DNA from: Streptomyces rubradiris
Lineage (GTDB): Bacteria; Actinomycetota; Actinomycetes; Streptomycetales; Streptomycetaceae
DNA: 26,589 nucleotides
Assembly: GCF_016860525.1 (NCBI RefSeq)
Contig: NZ_BNEA01000019.1
Location: forward strand, 1 to 26,589
Direction: 5' to 3'
The notes beneath the pieces are model-generated. The model had not been told where the DNA came from. It ran no database searches and worked only from the letters and a program-made list of their open reading frames with translations. Positions 1-7,757 of this stretch are shown here, piece after piece. The position numbers were made by a program, and so were the translations under genes. Every line of letters begins with the position of its first letter. Position 1 is the first letter of the stretch.

Positions 1-45
1 GTCGAGGTCGAAGATCACCACACTGCGCACCGGTACGCTCGCCAT
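1..45 (-). CDS. rifM-like: HAD-family phosphatase, RifM-like (N-terminal fragment)
   Basis: Only the first 15 codons are inside the window: an ATG at 45-43, then a short basic/hydrophobic stretch ending VVIFDLD. A hydrophobic strand ending in DxD very near the N-terminus is motif I of HAD hydrolases, with the first Asp as nucleophile. The start overlaps the stop of the preceding gene in a TGATG arrangement, so the two are probably translationally coupled. In the rifamycin cluster a phosphatase (RifM) directly follows the oxidoreductase RifL and is required for AHBA formation. Gene order here is the same, so RifM is the natural assignment. The fragment alone shows only HAD membership; the role rests on context. 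Confidence 0.72.
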   Translation of the reverse strand, partial: MASVPVRSVVIFDLD

Positions 46-1139
46 CAGGTCGCCGCCGCGGTCATGACCGGCCCGGCGGGCAGCAGCGGTGTCGCCGAGG
101 CCGCGTACAGCGCCTCGATCGTGCCGACGATCCGCCGCACGCCCGCGATCGCGGATCCGCACGCCGACGGATCGGCGAGGTGGTCCCTGATGTCGTCGAG
201 CTGACGGGAGTACTCGGCGCCGATCGGCTCGGTCGGGACCGTGATCTCGCTCGTCCGGCCCCGCCGGACGACGCTGAGCCGCGGCCGCGGCTCGCGATTG
301 GGGCTGAAGCCGAAGGTGGACCGGAGCATCGCGGTGTCGTCACTCCCCTCGATCCGGATCTCGGTGACGTCATGGCTCGCCGCGTGCGTGGCCCAGCTGG
401 CGCGAAGGCCCACCGACAGACCGCTGCCGGTGACCAGGAAGCCGCGCACGGTGTCCTCGACGTCCGCGTCGAGTTCCGGCACCGGCTGATCATGCCGCCA
501 GGCCGCCGTCCAGCGCGGGTCGTTGACGTGGTCGTACGAGGTGGACGCGGCGGCCTGAACGAACGCCAACGGCCCGGCGACGGTCTCCAGGACATCGAGC
601 AGATGCCATCCGAGGTCGAACAGCACCCCGCCGCCTGCCTCCGCCCGGCTGGTGAACCAGCCCTGGGACCGGGGCACTCCGCAGGCCCGTTCCCACACCA
701 GGTCGATGTGGCGCAGGTGGCCGAGCTCGCCGGCCAGACCGGCCAGTGCCCGCACGTCCGCGCGGTATCGGCACGCACTTCCGGCCAGCAACGGGACGCC
801 GCCTGCCCGCTCGGCCGCGGCCAGCCTGTCCGCCTCCGCGCTCGAGAGGCAGACCGGCTTCTCCACGAAGGTGGCGAGACCTCGGGTGAGAAGACGTCGC
901 GCGAGCGCCGCGTGCAGGTGGTTGGGCGAGGCGACCAACGCGAGGTCGGCGTCCTCGGCCCGCAGCGCGTCGACGTCGCCGAAGGCCGGACGGCCGGTCG
1001 CCGCGGTGAACGCCTCCCGCCTGGCCGGATCCGGATCGACCGCGGCCACTACCTCGTAGTCACCGTTTGCCATCAGACGAGGAAGCCAGATCTCTCGGCC
1101 GGACCACCCGAACCCGACCAGTACGGTGCGGATCCTCAT
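45..1139 (-). CDS. rifL-like: Gfo/Idh/MocA oxidoreductase, RifL-like
   Basis: The gene encodes 364 residues beginning MRIRTVLVGFGWSG. The N-terminal Rossmann glycine motif GFGWSG lies at residues 9-14. The family motif EKP follows in FVEKPVCLS, preceded by ASPNHLHA, which forms the cofactor pocket in this family. The ATG at 1139 was chosen because it overlaps the AHBA synthase stop (ATGA) and gives the expected N-terminus; longer readings run into the upstream gene. RifL is needed for AHBA biosynthesis in the rifamycin producer and pairs with RifK, and a role in forming the aminosugar precursor has been proposed. The substrate cannot be read from sequence. The frame is intact throughout. It ends by overlapping the phosphatase start. 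Confidence 0.88.
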   Translation of the reverse strand: MRIRTVLVGFGWSGREIWLPRLMANGDYEVVAAVDPDPARREAFTAATGRPAFGDVDALRAEDADLALVASPNHLHAALARRLLTRGLATFVEKPVCLSSAEADRLAAAERAGGVPLLAGSACRYRADVRALAGLAGELGHLRHIDLVWERACGVPRSQGWFTSRAEAGGGVLFDLGWHLLDVLETVAGPLAFVQAAASTSYDHVNDPRWTAAWRHDQPVPELDADVEDTVRGFLVTGSGLSVGLRASWATHAASHDVTEIRIEGSDDTAMLRSTFGFSPNREPRPRLSVVRRGRTSEITVPTEPIGAEYSRQLDDIRDHLADPSACGSAIAGVRRIVGTIEALYAASATPLLPAGPVMTAAAT

Positions 1140-2296
1140 CCGGCGGCCACCTGGTCGGCCACGATGGCGGCGGTGTCGGTGAGAGCCTGCTCCGACGCGA
1201 GCAGGGTGCGGTGGTGCAGCCAGACGCAGTCCTGGCTGATCGCGTCGGCGTTGGGGCACCGCTTGGCGACCGCGTCGACGGACTCCTCGGGTGCGCCGGT
1301 CTCCCAGAACGCCGCGGTGCGGTAGATGGCGCGGAAGCCCGCGAACGCCGGGATCCCCGCGTCGACCAGGCGATCGACGAGGAGGTTGCGACGCTCCTCC
1401 GACCAGCCGGGAAGCCGGAACATCGCCATGTAGTGCGGATTCCGGTCGGCCCGCGCATCACCGCCCTGCGGCCGGACGCCGGGGATCTGGGCCAAGAGCT
1501 GCGACAGCAACCGCCACCGCTGCTCGCGCAGCTCGATCTGGCCGTCGAGGCGGCCCAGCTGAGCGCGCAGGACGGCGGCCGAGAACTCGTTCATCCGCAT
1601 GTTGGTGCCGGCCACCTGGTGGTGATAGTTGCGGTCGGTGCGCGGCCGGCCGCAGGAGTGATGCAGGAATGCCTTCTCGTAGTCGTCCGGGTCCAAGAAC
1701 AGCACCGCGCCGCCCTCGCCCGCGGTCATCAGCTTGCCGTTCTGGAAGCTGAACGCCGCGATCGAGCCCAGCTCGCCCACGCGCTTGCCCCGCCACCGGG
1801 CACCGTGCGCGTGGGCCGCGTCCTGAAGGATCCGGACGCCGGCATCGGAGGCGAGCTTGTCCAGTGCGTCCATGTCGGCCATGAGACCCGCCATGTGCAC
1901 CGGCATGATCACCCGGGTCCGCGGTGTGATCGCCTCGGCGGTGGCGGTCGCGTCGATGTTGTAGGTCTCCGGATCGACGTCCACCGGCACGGCGACGGCC
2001 CCGATCCGCTGAGCGGCCTGGGACGAGGAGATGAAGGTGAACGCCGGCACGATCACTTCGGTGCCCGGTCCCGCACCCAGCACCTGCAGGGCGAGCTCCA
2101 GCGCGTGCGTGCCGTTGGTGACGGCGAGGGCGTGGTGGGCACCGTGGTATCCGGCGAACTCCCGCTCGAAGCTGTCCACCTCGCTGCCACCCATGCGCCA
2201 CCACTGGCCCTGGGACAGCGCACGATCAAGAGCTCGGCGTTCGGTGTCATCGAATTGCGGCCAATCCGGAAAGGTCGGCCTCGGTCGCGGACTCAT
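1136..2296 (-). CDS. rifK: 3-amino-5-hydroxybenzoate (AHBA) synthase
   Basis: This PLP enzyme of the DegT/DnrJ/EryC1 aminotransferase fold has 386 residues, the usual size for AHBA synthases. It aromatises 5-amino-5-deoxy-3-dehydroshikimate to AHBA, the ansamycin starter unit; in RifK-type proteins it may also act as a transaminase with the L partner. The PLP lysine is K188 in SFQNGKLMTAGEGG, and residue 188 agrees with the lysine position I recall for RifK. Other hallmark stretches are QWWRMGGSEV (31-40), VTNGTHALELAL, PAFTFISSSQAAQR, MPVHMAGLMADMDAL and RPRTDRNYHHQVAGTNMR. Close agreement with RifK from memory separates it from general sugar aminotransferases. The ATG at 2296 has an AAGGAGT ribosome binding site nine bases upstream. 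The stop overlaps the next start by four bases, so K-L-M form one operon. Confidence 0.96.
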   Translation of the reverse strand: MSPRPRPTFPDWPQFDDTERRALDRALSQGQWWRMGGSEVDSFEREFAGYHGAHHALAVTNGTHALELALQVLGAGPGTEVIVPAFTFISSSQAAQRIGAVAVPVDVDPETYNIDATATAEAITPRTRVIMPVHMAGLMADMDALDKLASDAGVRILQDAAHAHGARWRGKRVGELGSIAAFSFQNGKLMTAGEGGAVLFLDPDDYEKAFLHHSCGRPRTDRNYHHQVAGTNMRMNEFSAAVLRAQLGRLDGQIELREQRWRLLSQLLAQIPGVRPQGGDARADRNPHYMAMFRLPGWSEERRNLLVDRLVDAGIPAFAGFRAIYRTAAFWETGAPEESVDAVAKRCPNADAISQDCVWLHHRTLLASEQALTDTAAIVADQVAAG

Positions 2297-2305
2297 TTCT
2301 GCCTG

Positions 2306-2312
2306 ACTCCTT
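2306..2312 (-). promoter_or_regulatory. Ribosome binding site of AHBA synthase
   Basis: AAGGAGT on the minus strand lies nine bases before the ATG at 2296, a near-ideal spacing. The same AGAAGGAG core and the CCAATC-ACCAG sequence before it recur upstream of the short methyltransferase at 3092-3097, showing that the two leaders are related. Confidence 0.75.
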
Positions 2313-2458
2313 CTGGTTGATTGGCCTCACGGTACGGAGTCCGATGCCTACGCCACGGCTCTTCGACCTGGCAGCCGATTCGGAATTCGCCGTCGCCCTG
2401 TTCCATGAATTCGGCGCGACGGGAGGCCTTTCAGGGGGATTCGCTCGGGGAAGGGTGG

Positions 2459-3081
2459 TCAGGTGCGGGTGATCGCGGCCAGCCAGCCCGGTGCCCCGTC
2501 GATGTCTCTGTTGTTCTCCAATGTCGCGGGTTCGATCGAATCGACCCGCCAGCCGTCGGCGAAGGTGGCCCGGATTTCGTCCTGGCTCACCCGCCTGGCG
2601 CGGATCCCGCCCTGGCTCTCCCGTCGCGGTCCGCTGCCGGGGTGATGGCGGTCGCTGATGCAGAGCAGGAACAACCGCGCGTCCGGCGGCATCACGGTGG
2701 CCAGGCTGCCGGCGTAGCGGACGCGTTCGGTCTCGCTGAACGCGTGGAACAGGGCGCAGTCGAGCACGGTGTCGAACTGCTCGCCCAAGTCGCCGAGTTG
2801 AGTGCGTCCCCGACCAGGAAGCGCGCCGGCAGGCCGCGCTCTTCCGCTTTGCGCCGCGCGATCCCGATCGCCGTCGACGCCGAGTCGATGCCGACCGTCG
2901 GCAGGCCGAGGGCCGCCGCCATGAGCGCGACCTCGCCGGTGCCGCACCCGACGTCGAGCACCCGGCCGCGGAAGGCGCCCGCCTCGGCGAGGTCGCGCAG
3001 GGCCGTCTGGGGGCGGCCGAGGTCCCAGAGCGGTGTTCCGGCGTAGTGCGCGTCGAAGCCCTCCACCTTGCTGCCACCCAT
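2459..3081 (-). CDS. Class I SAM-dependent methyltransferase, short copy (one frameshift)
   Basis: The protein is about 207 residues after one correction. It opens MGGSKVEGFDAHYAGTP and carries the SAM-binding motif I VLDVGCGTGEV near residue 40, then the acidic strand VGIDSAST. The frame breaks near 2799/2800: a base is missing compared with the sister gene, where the same place reads GAGTTCGAG. Adding it restores ALELGDLGEQFDTVLDCALF. The C-terminal half is nearly the same as the sister, apart from an inserted 10-residue repeat. The ATG at 3081 has AAGGAG ten bases upstream. It is a small-molecule methyltransferase by fold; the substrate is unknown. The break may be a sequence error or a real inactivation of a redundant copy. 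It lies just upstream of, and probably in the same transcription unit as, AHBA synthase. Confidence 0.82.
2571..2630. repeat. 30-bp imperfect tandem repeat inside the short methyltransferase
   Basis: Units 2571-2600 and 2601-2630 share CGGAT..CG.CCTGGCTC.CCCG. On the coding strand they give two similar decapeptides, RRESQGGIRA and RRVSQDEIRA. The sister gene has only one unit, so this is a recent in-frame expansion in copy A. Confidence 0.8.
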
Positions 3082-3091
3082 GTGTGTCCGG

Positions 3092-3838
3092 CTCCTTCTG
3101 GTCGATTGGCCTCACGGTACGGAGTTCGGCGCCTACGCCACTATCCCTCAACCTGGCAGCAGATTTGTGTTTCGCCGTCGCCCCATTCTGCGAATTCGGC
3201 GCACGTGGCAGCCTTTCGGGGGTGTGCGCTCGGGAAAAGGGCGGTCAGGTGCGGGTGATACTGGCCAGCCAGGCCAGCACTCCGTCGACATATTTGTTGT
3301 TCTCCAGCATCGCGGGTTCGATCGAATCGACCCGCCAGCCGTCGGCGAAGGTGGCCCGGATTTCGTCCTGGCTCACCCGCCGCGGTCCGATATCGGGTGG
3401 ATGGCGGTCGCTGAAGCAGAGCAGGAACAACCGCGCGTCCGGCGGCATCACGGTGGCCAGGCTGTCGGCGTAGCGGACTCGTTCGGCGTCGCTGAACACG
3501 TGGAACAGGCCGCAGTCGAGCACGGTGTCGAACTGCTCGCCCATGGCGCCGAGTTCGAGTGCGTCCCCGACCAGGAAGCGCGCCTGCAGGCCGCGCTCTT
3601 CCGCTTTGCGCCGCGCGATCTCGATCGCCGTCGACGCCGGGTCGATGCCGACCGTCGGCAGGCCGAGGGCCGCCGCCATGAGCGCGACCTCGCCGGTGCC
3701 GCACCCGACGTCGAGCACCCGGCCGCGGAAGGCGCCCGCCTCGGCGAGGTCGCGCAGGGCCGGTTGCGGACGGCCGGTTTCCCAGGGCGGCGTACCCGCA
3801 TACCGCGCGTTGAAATGCTCGGGGGACAGGGCATCGGT
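3092..3838. repeat. Tandem duplication, copy B (within the long methyltransferase)
   Basis: This is the second copy of the duplicated unit. It begins at the AAGGAG leader of the short methyltransferase and runs through the C-terminal two thirds of the long one. Beyond about 3838, within the long gene, similarity to copy A is lost. The duplication therefore copied the catalytic part of the methyltransferase without its N-terminal domain. Confidence 0.88.
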
Positions 3839-4240
3839 GAGCCGGCGCGCCAGTTGCTCGAGTGTCTCGACCAATTCCTTGGCCTGGCCGGGGTCTTGGA
3901 TCCCGGCGGCCGCGGCGAGCTGCTCGTCGATCCGCGCGGCGGCTCGGCCGGCGCTCCTGTGCCGGGCAGCCGCCCGGACGACCGTTTGTCCGTCCGGGGC
4001 GGCCGCGGTGGTGACCGCACCCCGGTCGCGCAGGGTGGCGACGCTCGTCTCCACGTGGCTCGCCGGGAAGCCGGTGCGGTTGGCGATCTCGGTGACCGAG
4101 GTGTCCGGGTGTTCGAACACGTCGGTCATGACGTGACGCACGCCGGGAGACAGCTGTCGCACACCGGTGGGGTCCGGGAGGGCGTCCTCGCCGATCCGCA
4201 GCAGCTTGCGCGCGAGGTCGTGCAGTTCGAAGCCGTCCAT
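3245..4240 (-). CDS. Winged-helix-like / SAM methyltransferase fusion, long copy
   Basis: The gene encodes 331 residues with an unbroken frame. Residues 1-100 look like a winged-helix DNA-binding fold: SPGVRHVMTDVFEHPD, then TSVTEIANRTGFPASHVETS as a helix-turn-helix, then a wing RDRGAV..DGQTVVRA. Residues 100-145 form a charged helical linker. The Rossmann methyltransferase starts at about 147 (YAGTPPWETGRPQ). Motif I is LDVGCGTGEV near 175-184, with VGIDPAST as the acidic strand and FLVGDALELGAMGEQFDTVL after it. The ATG at 4240 was chosen because it starts the folded domain; an upstream ATG at 4282 is possible. It could be a tailoring methyltransferase whose N-terminus serves as a dimerisation or lid domain, as in many O-methyltransferases, or a bifunctional regulator. 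The substrate is unknown. The C-terminal part was the source or partner of the short copy downstream. Confidence 0.85.
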   Translation of the reverse strand: MDGFELHDLARKLLRIGEDALPDPTGVRQLSPGVRHVMTDVFEHPDTSVTEIANRTGFPASHVETSVATLRDRGAVTTAAAPDGQTVVRAAARHRSAGRAAARIDEQLAAAAGIQDPGQAKELVETLEQLARRLTDALSPEHFNARYAGTPPWETGRPQPALRDLAEAGAFRGRVLDVGCGTGEVALMAAALGLPTVGIDPASTAIEIARRKAEERGLQARFLVGDALELGAMGEQFDTVLDCGLFHVFSDAERVRYADSLATVMPPDARLFLLCFSDRHPPDIGPRRVSQDEIRATFADGWRVDSIEPAMLENNKYVDGVLAWLASITRT

Positions 4241-4612
4241 GGCCGGAGAGTCTTCCCGACGCCGGACAGCGCACGCCATCACGCAGGTTGACGGTACTGG
4301 GGATCGCTGGTCGGTCGGCTGGGGTGGTCGCTGAACTCGGGCCGGGGGCAGGTCTGTTGTGCCGGGAGCCGGTATCGGGCAGGGCCTGCGGCACCGGCCG
4401 CGCAGGTGGGCCGTGGGCGAGTGGCTCCCCGGCCGCCGGGCGGTAAGGCTCCGTCAGCCCGGCAGTCCGTCTCCAGGGCCCGGCCCGCGCGGATGCGGGC
4501 CACCAGGGCCCCGGGGCCTGGGGAGGGGCAGAGCGGCGGGCGCGTGGTGAGGCGACCGCATCGCACGTCCGGGAAGAACGCTCCGGACCGGTACGAGGAG
4601 ATGCTTGCCGCG
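4241..4612. other. Intergenic region without recognisable gene
   Basis: These 372 bases separate the ligase stop from the long methyltransferase. The DNA is very GC-rich and open in several frames by composition alone. A minus-strand frame of 95 codons (4279-4566) is low-complexity Pro/Arg/Ala with no recognised motif. I see no clear hairpin terminator or promoter. Confidence 0.55.
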
Positions 4613-6190
4613 TCAGGCCTGGGGGGCGGGCCGGGTCAGTGCGGCGCGGGCGTCGGCCCGCAGCCGGACCCGATCGGGTTTGTCCCAGCCGGTCGTCGGC
4701 AGTTTCCGGCGAATGTCGATCAGGCGGGGGACGTAGGTGTCGGACAGTGCCTCGGCGACGTGACGGCGCAGTTCCCGGGGATCCGGGTCGGCGCCGGGCT
4801 CGGGCACGACGGCGGCGTAGATGTGCTCCACCCGGTCGGCGTCCTCGACCCCGCATACGGCGGCCTGGGACACGCCCGGGGCCTGCCTGAGCACCTTCTC
4901 CACCTGCTCGGGGTGGATGCGGATTCCCTTGACCTTCATCATGTTCGCGAGCCGGCCGGTCAGGTGCAGGTAGCCGTCGGTGTCGAGGTGCCCGAGGTCG
5001 CCGGTGCGCACCCAGCCGTCGCGGACGAGTGCCGCGGTGAGTGCCGGCTCGTGCCAGTAGCCGGCCGTGGGCCAGCGTGGAACCGCGCAGACCTCGCCGA
5101 CCTCGCCGACGGGCAGTACCGCGCCGGTGTCGGGGTGCCGGATGCTGAGCGCCTCTGGGTTGACCGGCCGGCCCGCGCTGGAGCAGGCGCGCAGGTCGTC
5201 GTGGTCGCCGGGGGGGAGCATGGTGAGCACTCCGGTCTCGGTCGTGCCGTAGACCTGGATCAGTACGGGGCCGAAGATTTCCCGGGCCTTGCGCAGCTTG
5301 AGCGGTGCCCCGGGGCTGCCGGTGTAGATCAGCTCGGTCAGGCTGGACAGGTCGGTGGCCGCCCGGTCCGGGTGCTCGGCCAGTGCGTACACCTGCGGGG
5401 TGCCGAGGATGAGCCGGCCGATGCGGTGCTGCGCGATCGCGTGGAGCACGGCCGCGGCGTCGAAGCCGGGATGCAGGACGACCATGCCGCCGGTGATGAG
5501 CGTGTCGTCCGCGGCGAACCCGCTGGAATGGGTGAGCGGTGCGGTGATCAGGACGTTCGTCCGGCTGCTGCGGTCGATGGCCGATGCGGCCATGTCGTTC
5601 TTGACGCCGAAGGGCCAGCAGACACCCTTCGGCAGGCCGCTCGCCCCACTGGTCTGGGTGATCACCGCGAGGTCGCTGTCGGTGATGTCCGGGCACGGGC
5701 CTACTCCGTCACCGCGACCGTCTGTCAAATCCCCGTGGTCCGGCTGTCCTGCGCCAGTACGGGCCAGGACCGGCCGACCGGTCGCGTTCACCAGCAGCTT
5801 CCCGTGCCCGTAGCCTCGTTGGCCGGTCGAACCCGCCAGCAATCCGGGCGCCTGACAAATCCGAGACGATGGCGCGCGGCAAGGTCCATGCGCAGCGCGT
5901 CGTCAGGCACCACGCATTCATCCCACCACATGTGCGGCGGTCGCCCCCACCAGGTTGGCCGCCCACCGCAGGATCAGTGTGGCCGCGGTGTTTGGGCTCG
6001 GTCAGGATGCAGACGACGTCACCGCGGCCGACGCCGTGGCGGCCCATCGCGGCCGCGGCCCGGCGAAACGGCGTCGGCCAGCTCCCCGGCGGAGAAGGGG
6101 ACGTCCCCCGCTGACCATGGCAGGGCGATCCGGATCGGCATCGAAATGAGTCAGCAGCTGCTGAACATAATGCACATGCGTGGTACTCAT
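4613..6190 (-). CDS. Acyl-AMP/acyl-CoA ligase (ANL superfamily), 5' part frameshifted
   Basis: This is a class I adenylate-forming enzyme of about 525 residues. From about 5842 to the stop at 4613 the frame is clean. It carries the phosphate loop TQTSGASGLPKG (A3), IYTGSPGAPL, the VYGTTETG motif (A5), GWVRTGDLGHLDTDGYLHLTGR (A7, given with the hinge) and MMKVKGIRIHPEQVEKVL (A8). The C-terminal catalytic lysine is probably in GWDKPDR. The N-terminus MSTTHVHYVQQLLTHFDADP starts at 6190 with an AGGAAGG ribosome binding site upstream. Between about 5870 and 6110 at least three frame changes are needed to read through SAGELADAV and AAAAMGRHGVGRGDVVCIL. It activates a carboxylic acid with ATP; the substrate is unclear. 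It could supply an unusual acyl group or belong to neighbouring primary metabolism. Confidence 0.83.
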
Positions 6191-6352
6191 GACCCGGTTT
6201 CGCCTTCCTGTCCAAGACAATGCGATGTCCAGTGGTCGAGTGAGACGAACCGCAGGCTAAACCGGCGGCACCGAGGGCCCCATACCTCACATTGACGGCA
6301 CGTGGTCGCCGCGAAAGAGCCGGCCCCGGCCTGCCCGGGAAGGCTGAACGGC

Positions 6353-7344
6353 TCAGGCCGCGGGGCGCAGCCAGCGGTCGACCCGGGTACGCAGGCCGGC
6401 CGGGAAGATGTCTTTGCGCAGGAGGCCGTGCACGCCCTTGGGCGGCAGGGGGACATCGACGTGGTGGACCTCGCTCTGGTCCGCGTACTGGGTGATCCGG
6501 AGCTCGCGGCCATGCTGCACAGTGCGTGGGCCTCGGCGCGGGTGACGCCGGACGCCGCGCTGAAACCAGCTGATCGTCCGCGCAGGCAGTCGACCAGTGC
6601 GGCCTCCAGGCTGTCAGCCAGTCCGATGCCGATCCAGTGCGTGTCGGTCTCGGCCAGCGGCCGGTCAGGCCCACGTTCTTGTGGAGGTCGTACCGCATCC
6701 GCAGCGCTCGGCCGTGGACTTCAGGCCGTCTGGTCGACCAGTCCGTCGCCCTGCAGGGCGTGAATGTCACCGATCCAGATCCGGGCCCCCGCTTGGCCAC
6801 GGGAGGAACAGCGAGGAGCCCACGGTGAGTTCGGGGAGGGCCAGGTTGCCGCCGTGGTCGCCACCGATCAGCGCGCTTGTCTGCTCGTCGCCCGCGGTTC
6901 GACCGCGATGATGCCGGCGAACGGGTCGAGCGGCAGCGAGATGCCGTGAACGTAGTCGGCCCGGGTGCGGGTCCGGTCGAACCGGAAGTCGTGGAAGTAC
7001 GGCTCGTCGAAGTCGTACGGCAGCGCGCCGGCCCGGGTGGGGAAGGCGTTGCCGCCCCAGTCGCTCAGCCGCAGTTCCGTCAGCCGGCACTCGACGACGT
7101 CGCCCGGTTCGGCACCGGTCACCTCGACCGGGCCGACGATCTGGAACGGGCAGCCCGGGTACTCCTGGCGCAGCCGCGCACGGTCGGCCGGGGACGAGCC
7201 GTACCGCAGCTGGTTTCTGCCAGTTGGTCCAGGGTGTCGGGGTAGAGAACCCTCGTCGCCGGACTCGATCCTGGCTGCCGACGCAGCGCCGGGATCGAGG
7301 ACGCCCGGCCGGACCGTGGCCAATGTGGACTGAACCGTATGCAT
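6353..7344 (-). CDS. Acetamidase/formamidase family amidohydrolase (frameshifted)
   Basis: This gene hydrolyses short amides to acid and ammonia by family. The N-terminus MHTVQSTLATVRPGVLDPG is followed by GPVEVTGAEPGDVVECRL, DWGGNAFPTRAG, YFHDFRFD and GISLPLDPFAGIIAVEP, the order seen in acetamidase/formamidase proteins. The reading then shifts near 6880 to SALIGGDHGGNLALPELTVG, which holds the conserved HGGN-type motif. It shifts again near 6800 to give GDIHALQGDGLVDQT, and several times more before the end TRVDRWLRPAA with a TGA at 6355-6353. At least four single-base breaks are needed. The ATG at 7344 gives the normal family start; another ATG at 7404 is possible. There is no obvious link to ansamycin assembly; nitrogen supply or a bystander gene are both possible. 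Confidence 0.8.
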
Positions 7345-7468
7345 CGTCACGGCCGCAACGCTAGGCAGCCGCAGATGAGCCAGGCAAGGAAGTCCGGGCG
7401 TCACCGGGCAAGACTGTCAACGTGACTGGTGAAGGTGCACCGCGGACTTCCGGCCAGGAGGCCATCGA

Positions 7469-7504
7469 AGCGGTGCGGACCCCCTGAGGGGGATCAGCAC
7501 CGCT
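7469..7504 (-). terminator. Hairpin downstream of the IF-1 gene
   Basis: AGCGGTGC at 7469-7476 pairs with GCACCGCT at 7497-7504. Inside it CCCCC (7480-7484) pairs with GGGGG (7488-7492) around a TGA loop. It lies 27 bases past the IF-1 stop. There is no T-run, so it is a GC-rich actinobacterial-style terminator or 3' stabiliser. Confidence 0.72.
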
Positions 7505-7531
7505 CCTGCCTTGGCGTGTTCCGCCGGGCCG

Positions 7532-7756
7532 CTACATCCGGTGCCGGAAGGTGATCCGGCCACGGGTCAGGTCATACGGGCTCAACTCGACCGTCACCGT
7601 GTCCTGCGGCAGGATCTTGATGTAGTGCTTGCGGAGCTTCCCGCTGATGTGTGCGAGTACCTTGTGACCGTTCTCGAGTTCAACCCAGAACTTGGCGTCT
7701 TTCAGGGACTCGACGATGGTACCGACAACCTCGATACCTCGATTTACTTTTGCCAC
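7532..7756 (-). CDS. infA: Translation initiation factor IF-1 paralogue
   Basis: The protein has 74 residues, the standard IF-1 length. It has the S1/OB-fold signature: [20 protein letters not shown], then [20 protein letters not shown], then [21 protein letters not shown]-1 binds the ribosomal A site of the 30S subunit during initiation. The GTG at 7756 starts one base after the TGA of the acetyltransferase gene (TGA-C-GTG), so the pair is translationally coupled. The N-terminus [12 protein letters not shown] and the changes [13 protein letters not shown] and RHRM differ from the actinobacterial housekeeping form as I recall it (AKKDGAIEVEGR, RYK end). Standard infA genes sit beside rpmJ and rpsM. 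This one does not, which supports a second, specialised copy. The frame is intact among damaged neighbours. Confidence 0.95.
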   Translation of the reverse strand: MAKVNRGIEVVGTIVESLKDAKFWVELENGHKVLAHISGKLRKHYIKILPQDTVTVELSPYDLTRGRITFRHRM

Positions 7757-7757
7757 G

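Larger units (their letters stand above)
2307..3091. repeat. Tandem duplication, copy A (short methyltransferase plus leader)
   Basis: This stretch is homologous to 3092-3838, displaced by 757-787 bases. It contains a leader with its ribosome binding site and a methyltransferase body. Similarity is high inside the gene and moderate in the leader. A block of 122 bases (2884-3005) is identical to 3641-3762. The offset changes from about 786 to 757 because copy A has an extra 30 bases. Similarity stops at the start codon of the short gene. Confidence 0.9.

Noticed and set aside
1067..2320. A 417-codon open frame on the plus strand opposite AHBA synthase
   Set aside because: It is the antisense mirror of a gene identified with high confidence, with no ribosome binding site or recognisable protein pattern.
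4279..4566. A possible 95-residue protein between the methyltransferase and the ligase
   Set aside because: Its composition is low-complexity Pro/Arg/Ala with no motif, and no convincing ribosome binding site precedes it.
3141..5696. A very long open frame (851 codons) on the minus strand across two genes and an intergenic gap
   Set aside because: Its translation is Arg/Pro/Ala-rich low-complexity sequence and it runs out of frame through the long methyltransferase and the ligase, whose correct frames show clear motifs. It is a GC-composition artefact.
4406..6295. A 629-codon open frame on the plus strand opposite the acyl ligase
   Set aside because: It lies antisense to a motif-rich ligase and shows no domain of its own. 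It reflects G/C third positions of the real gene.
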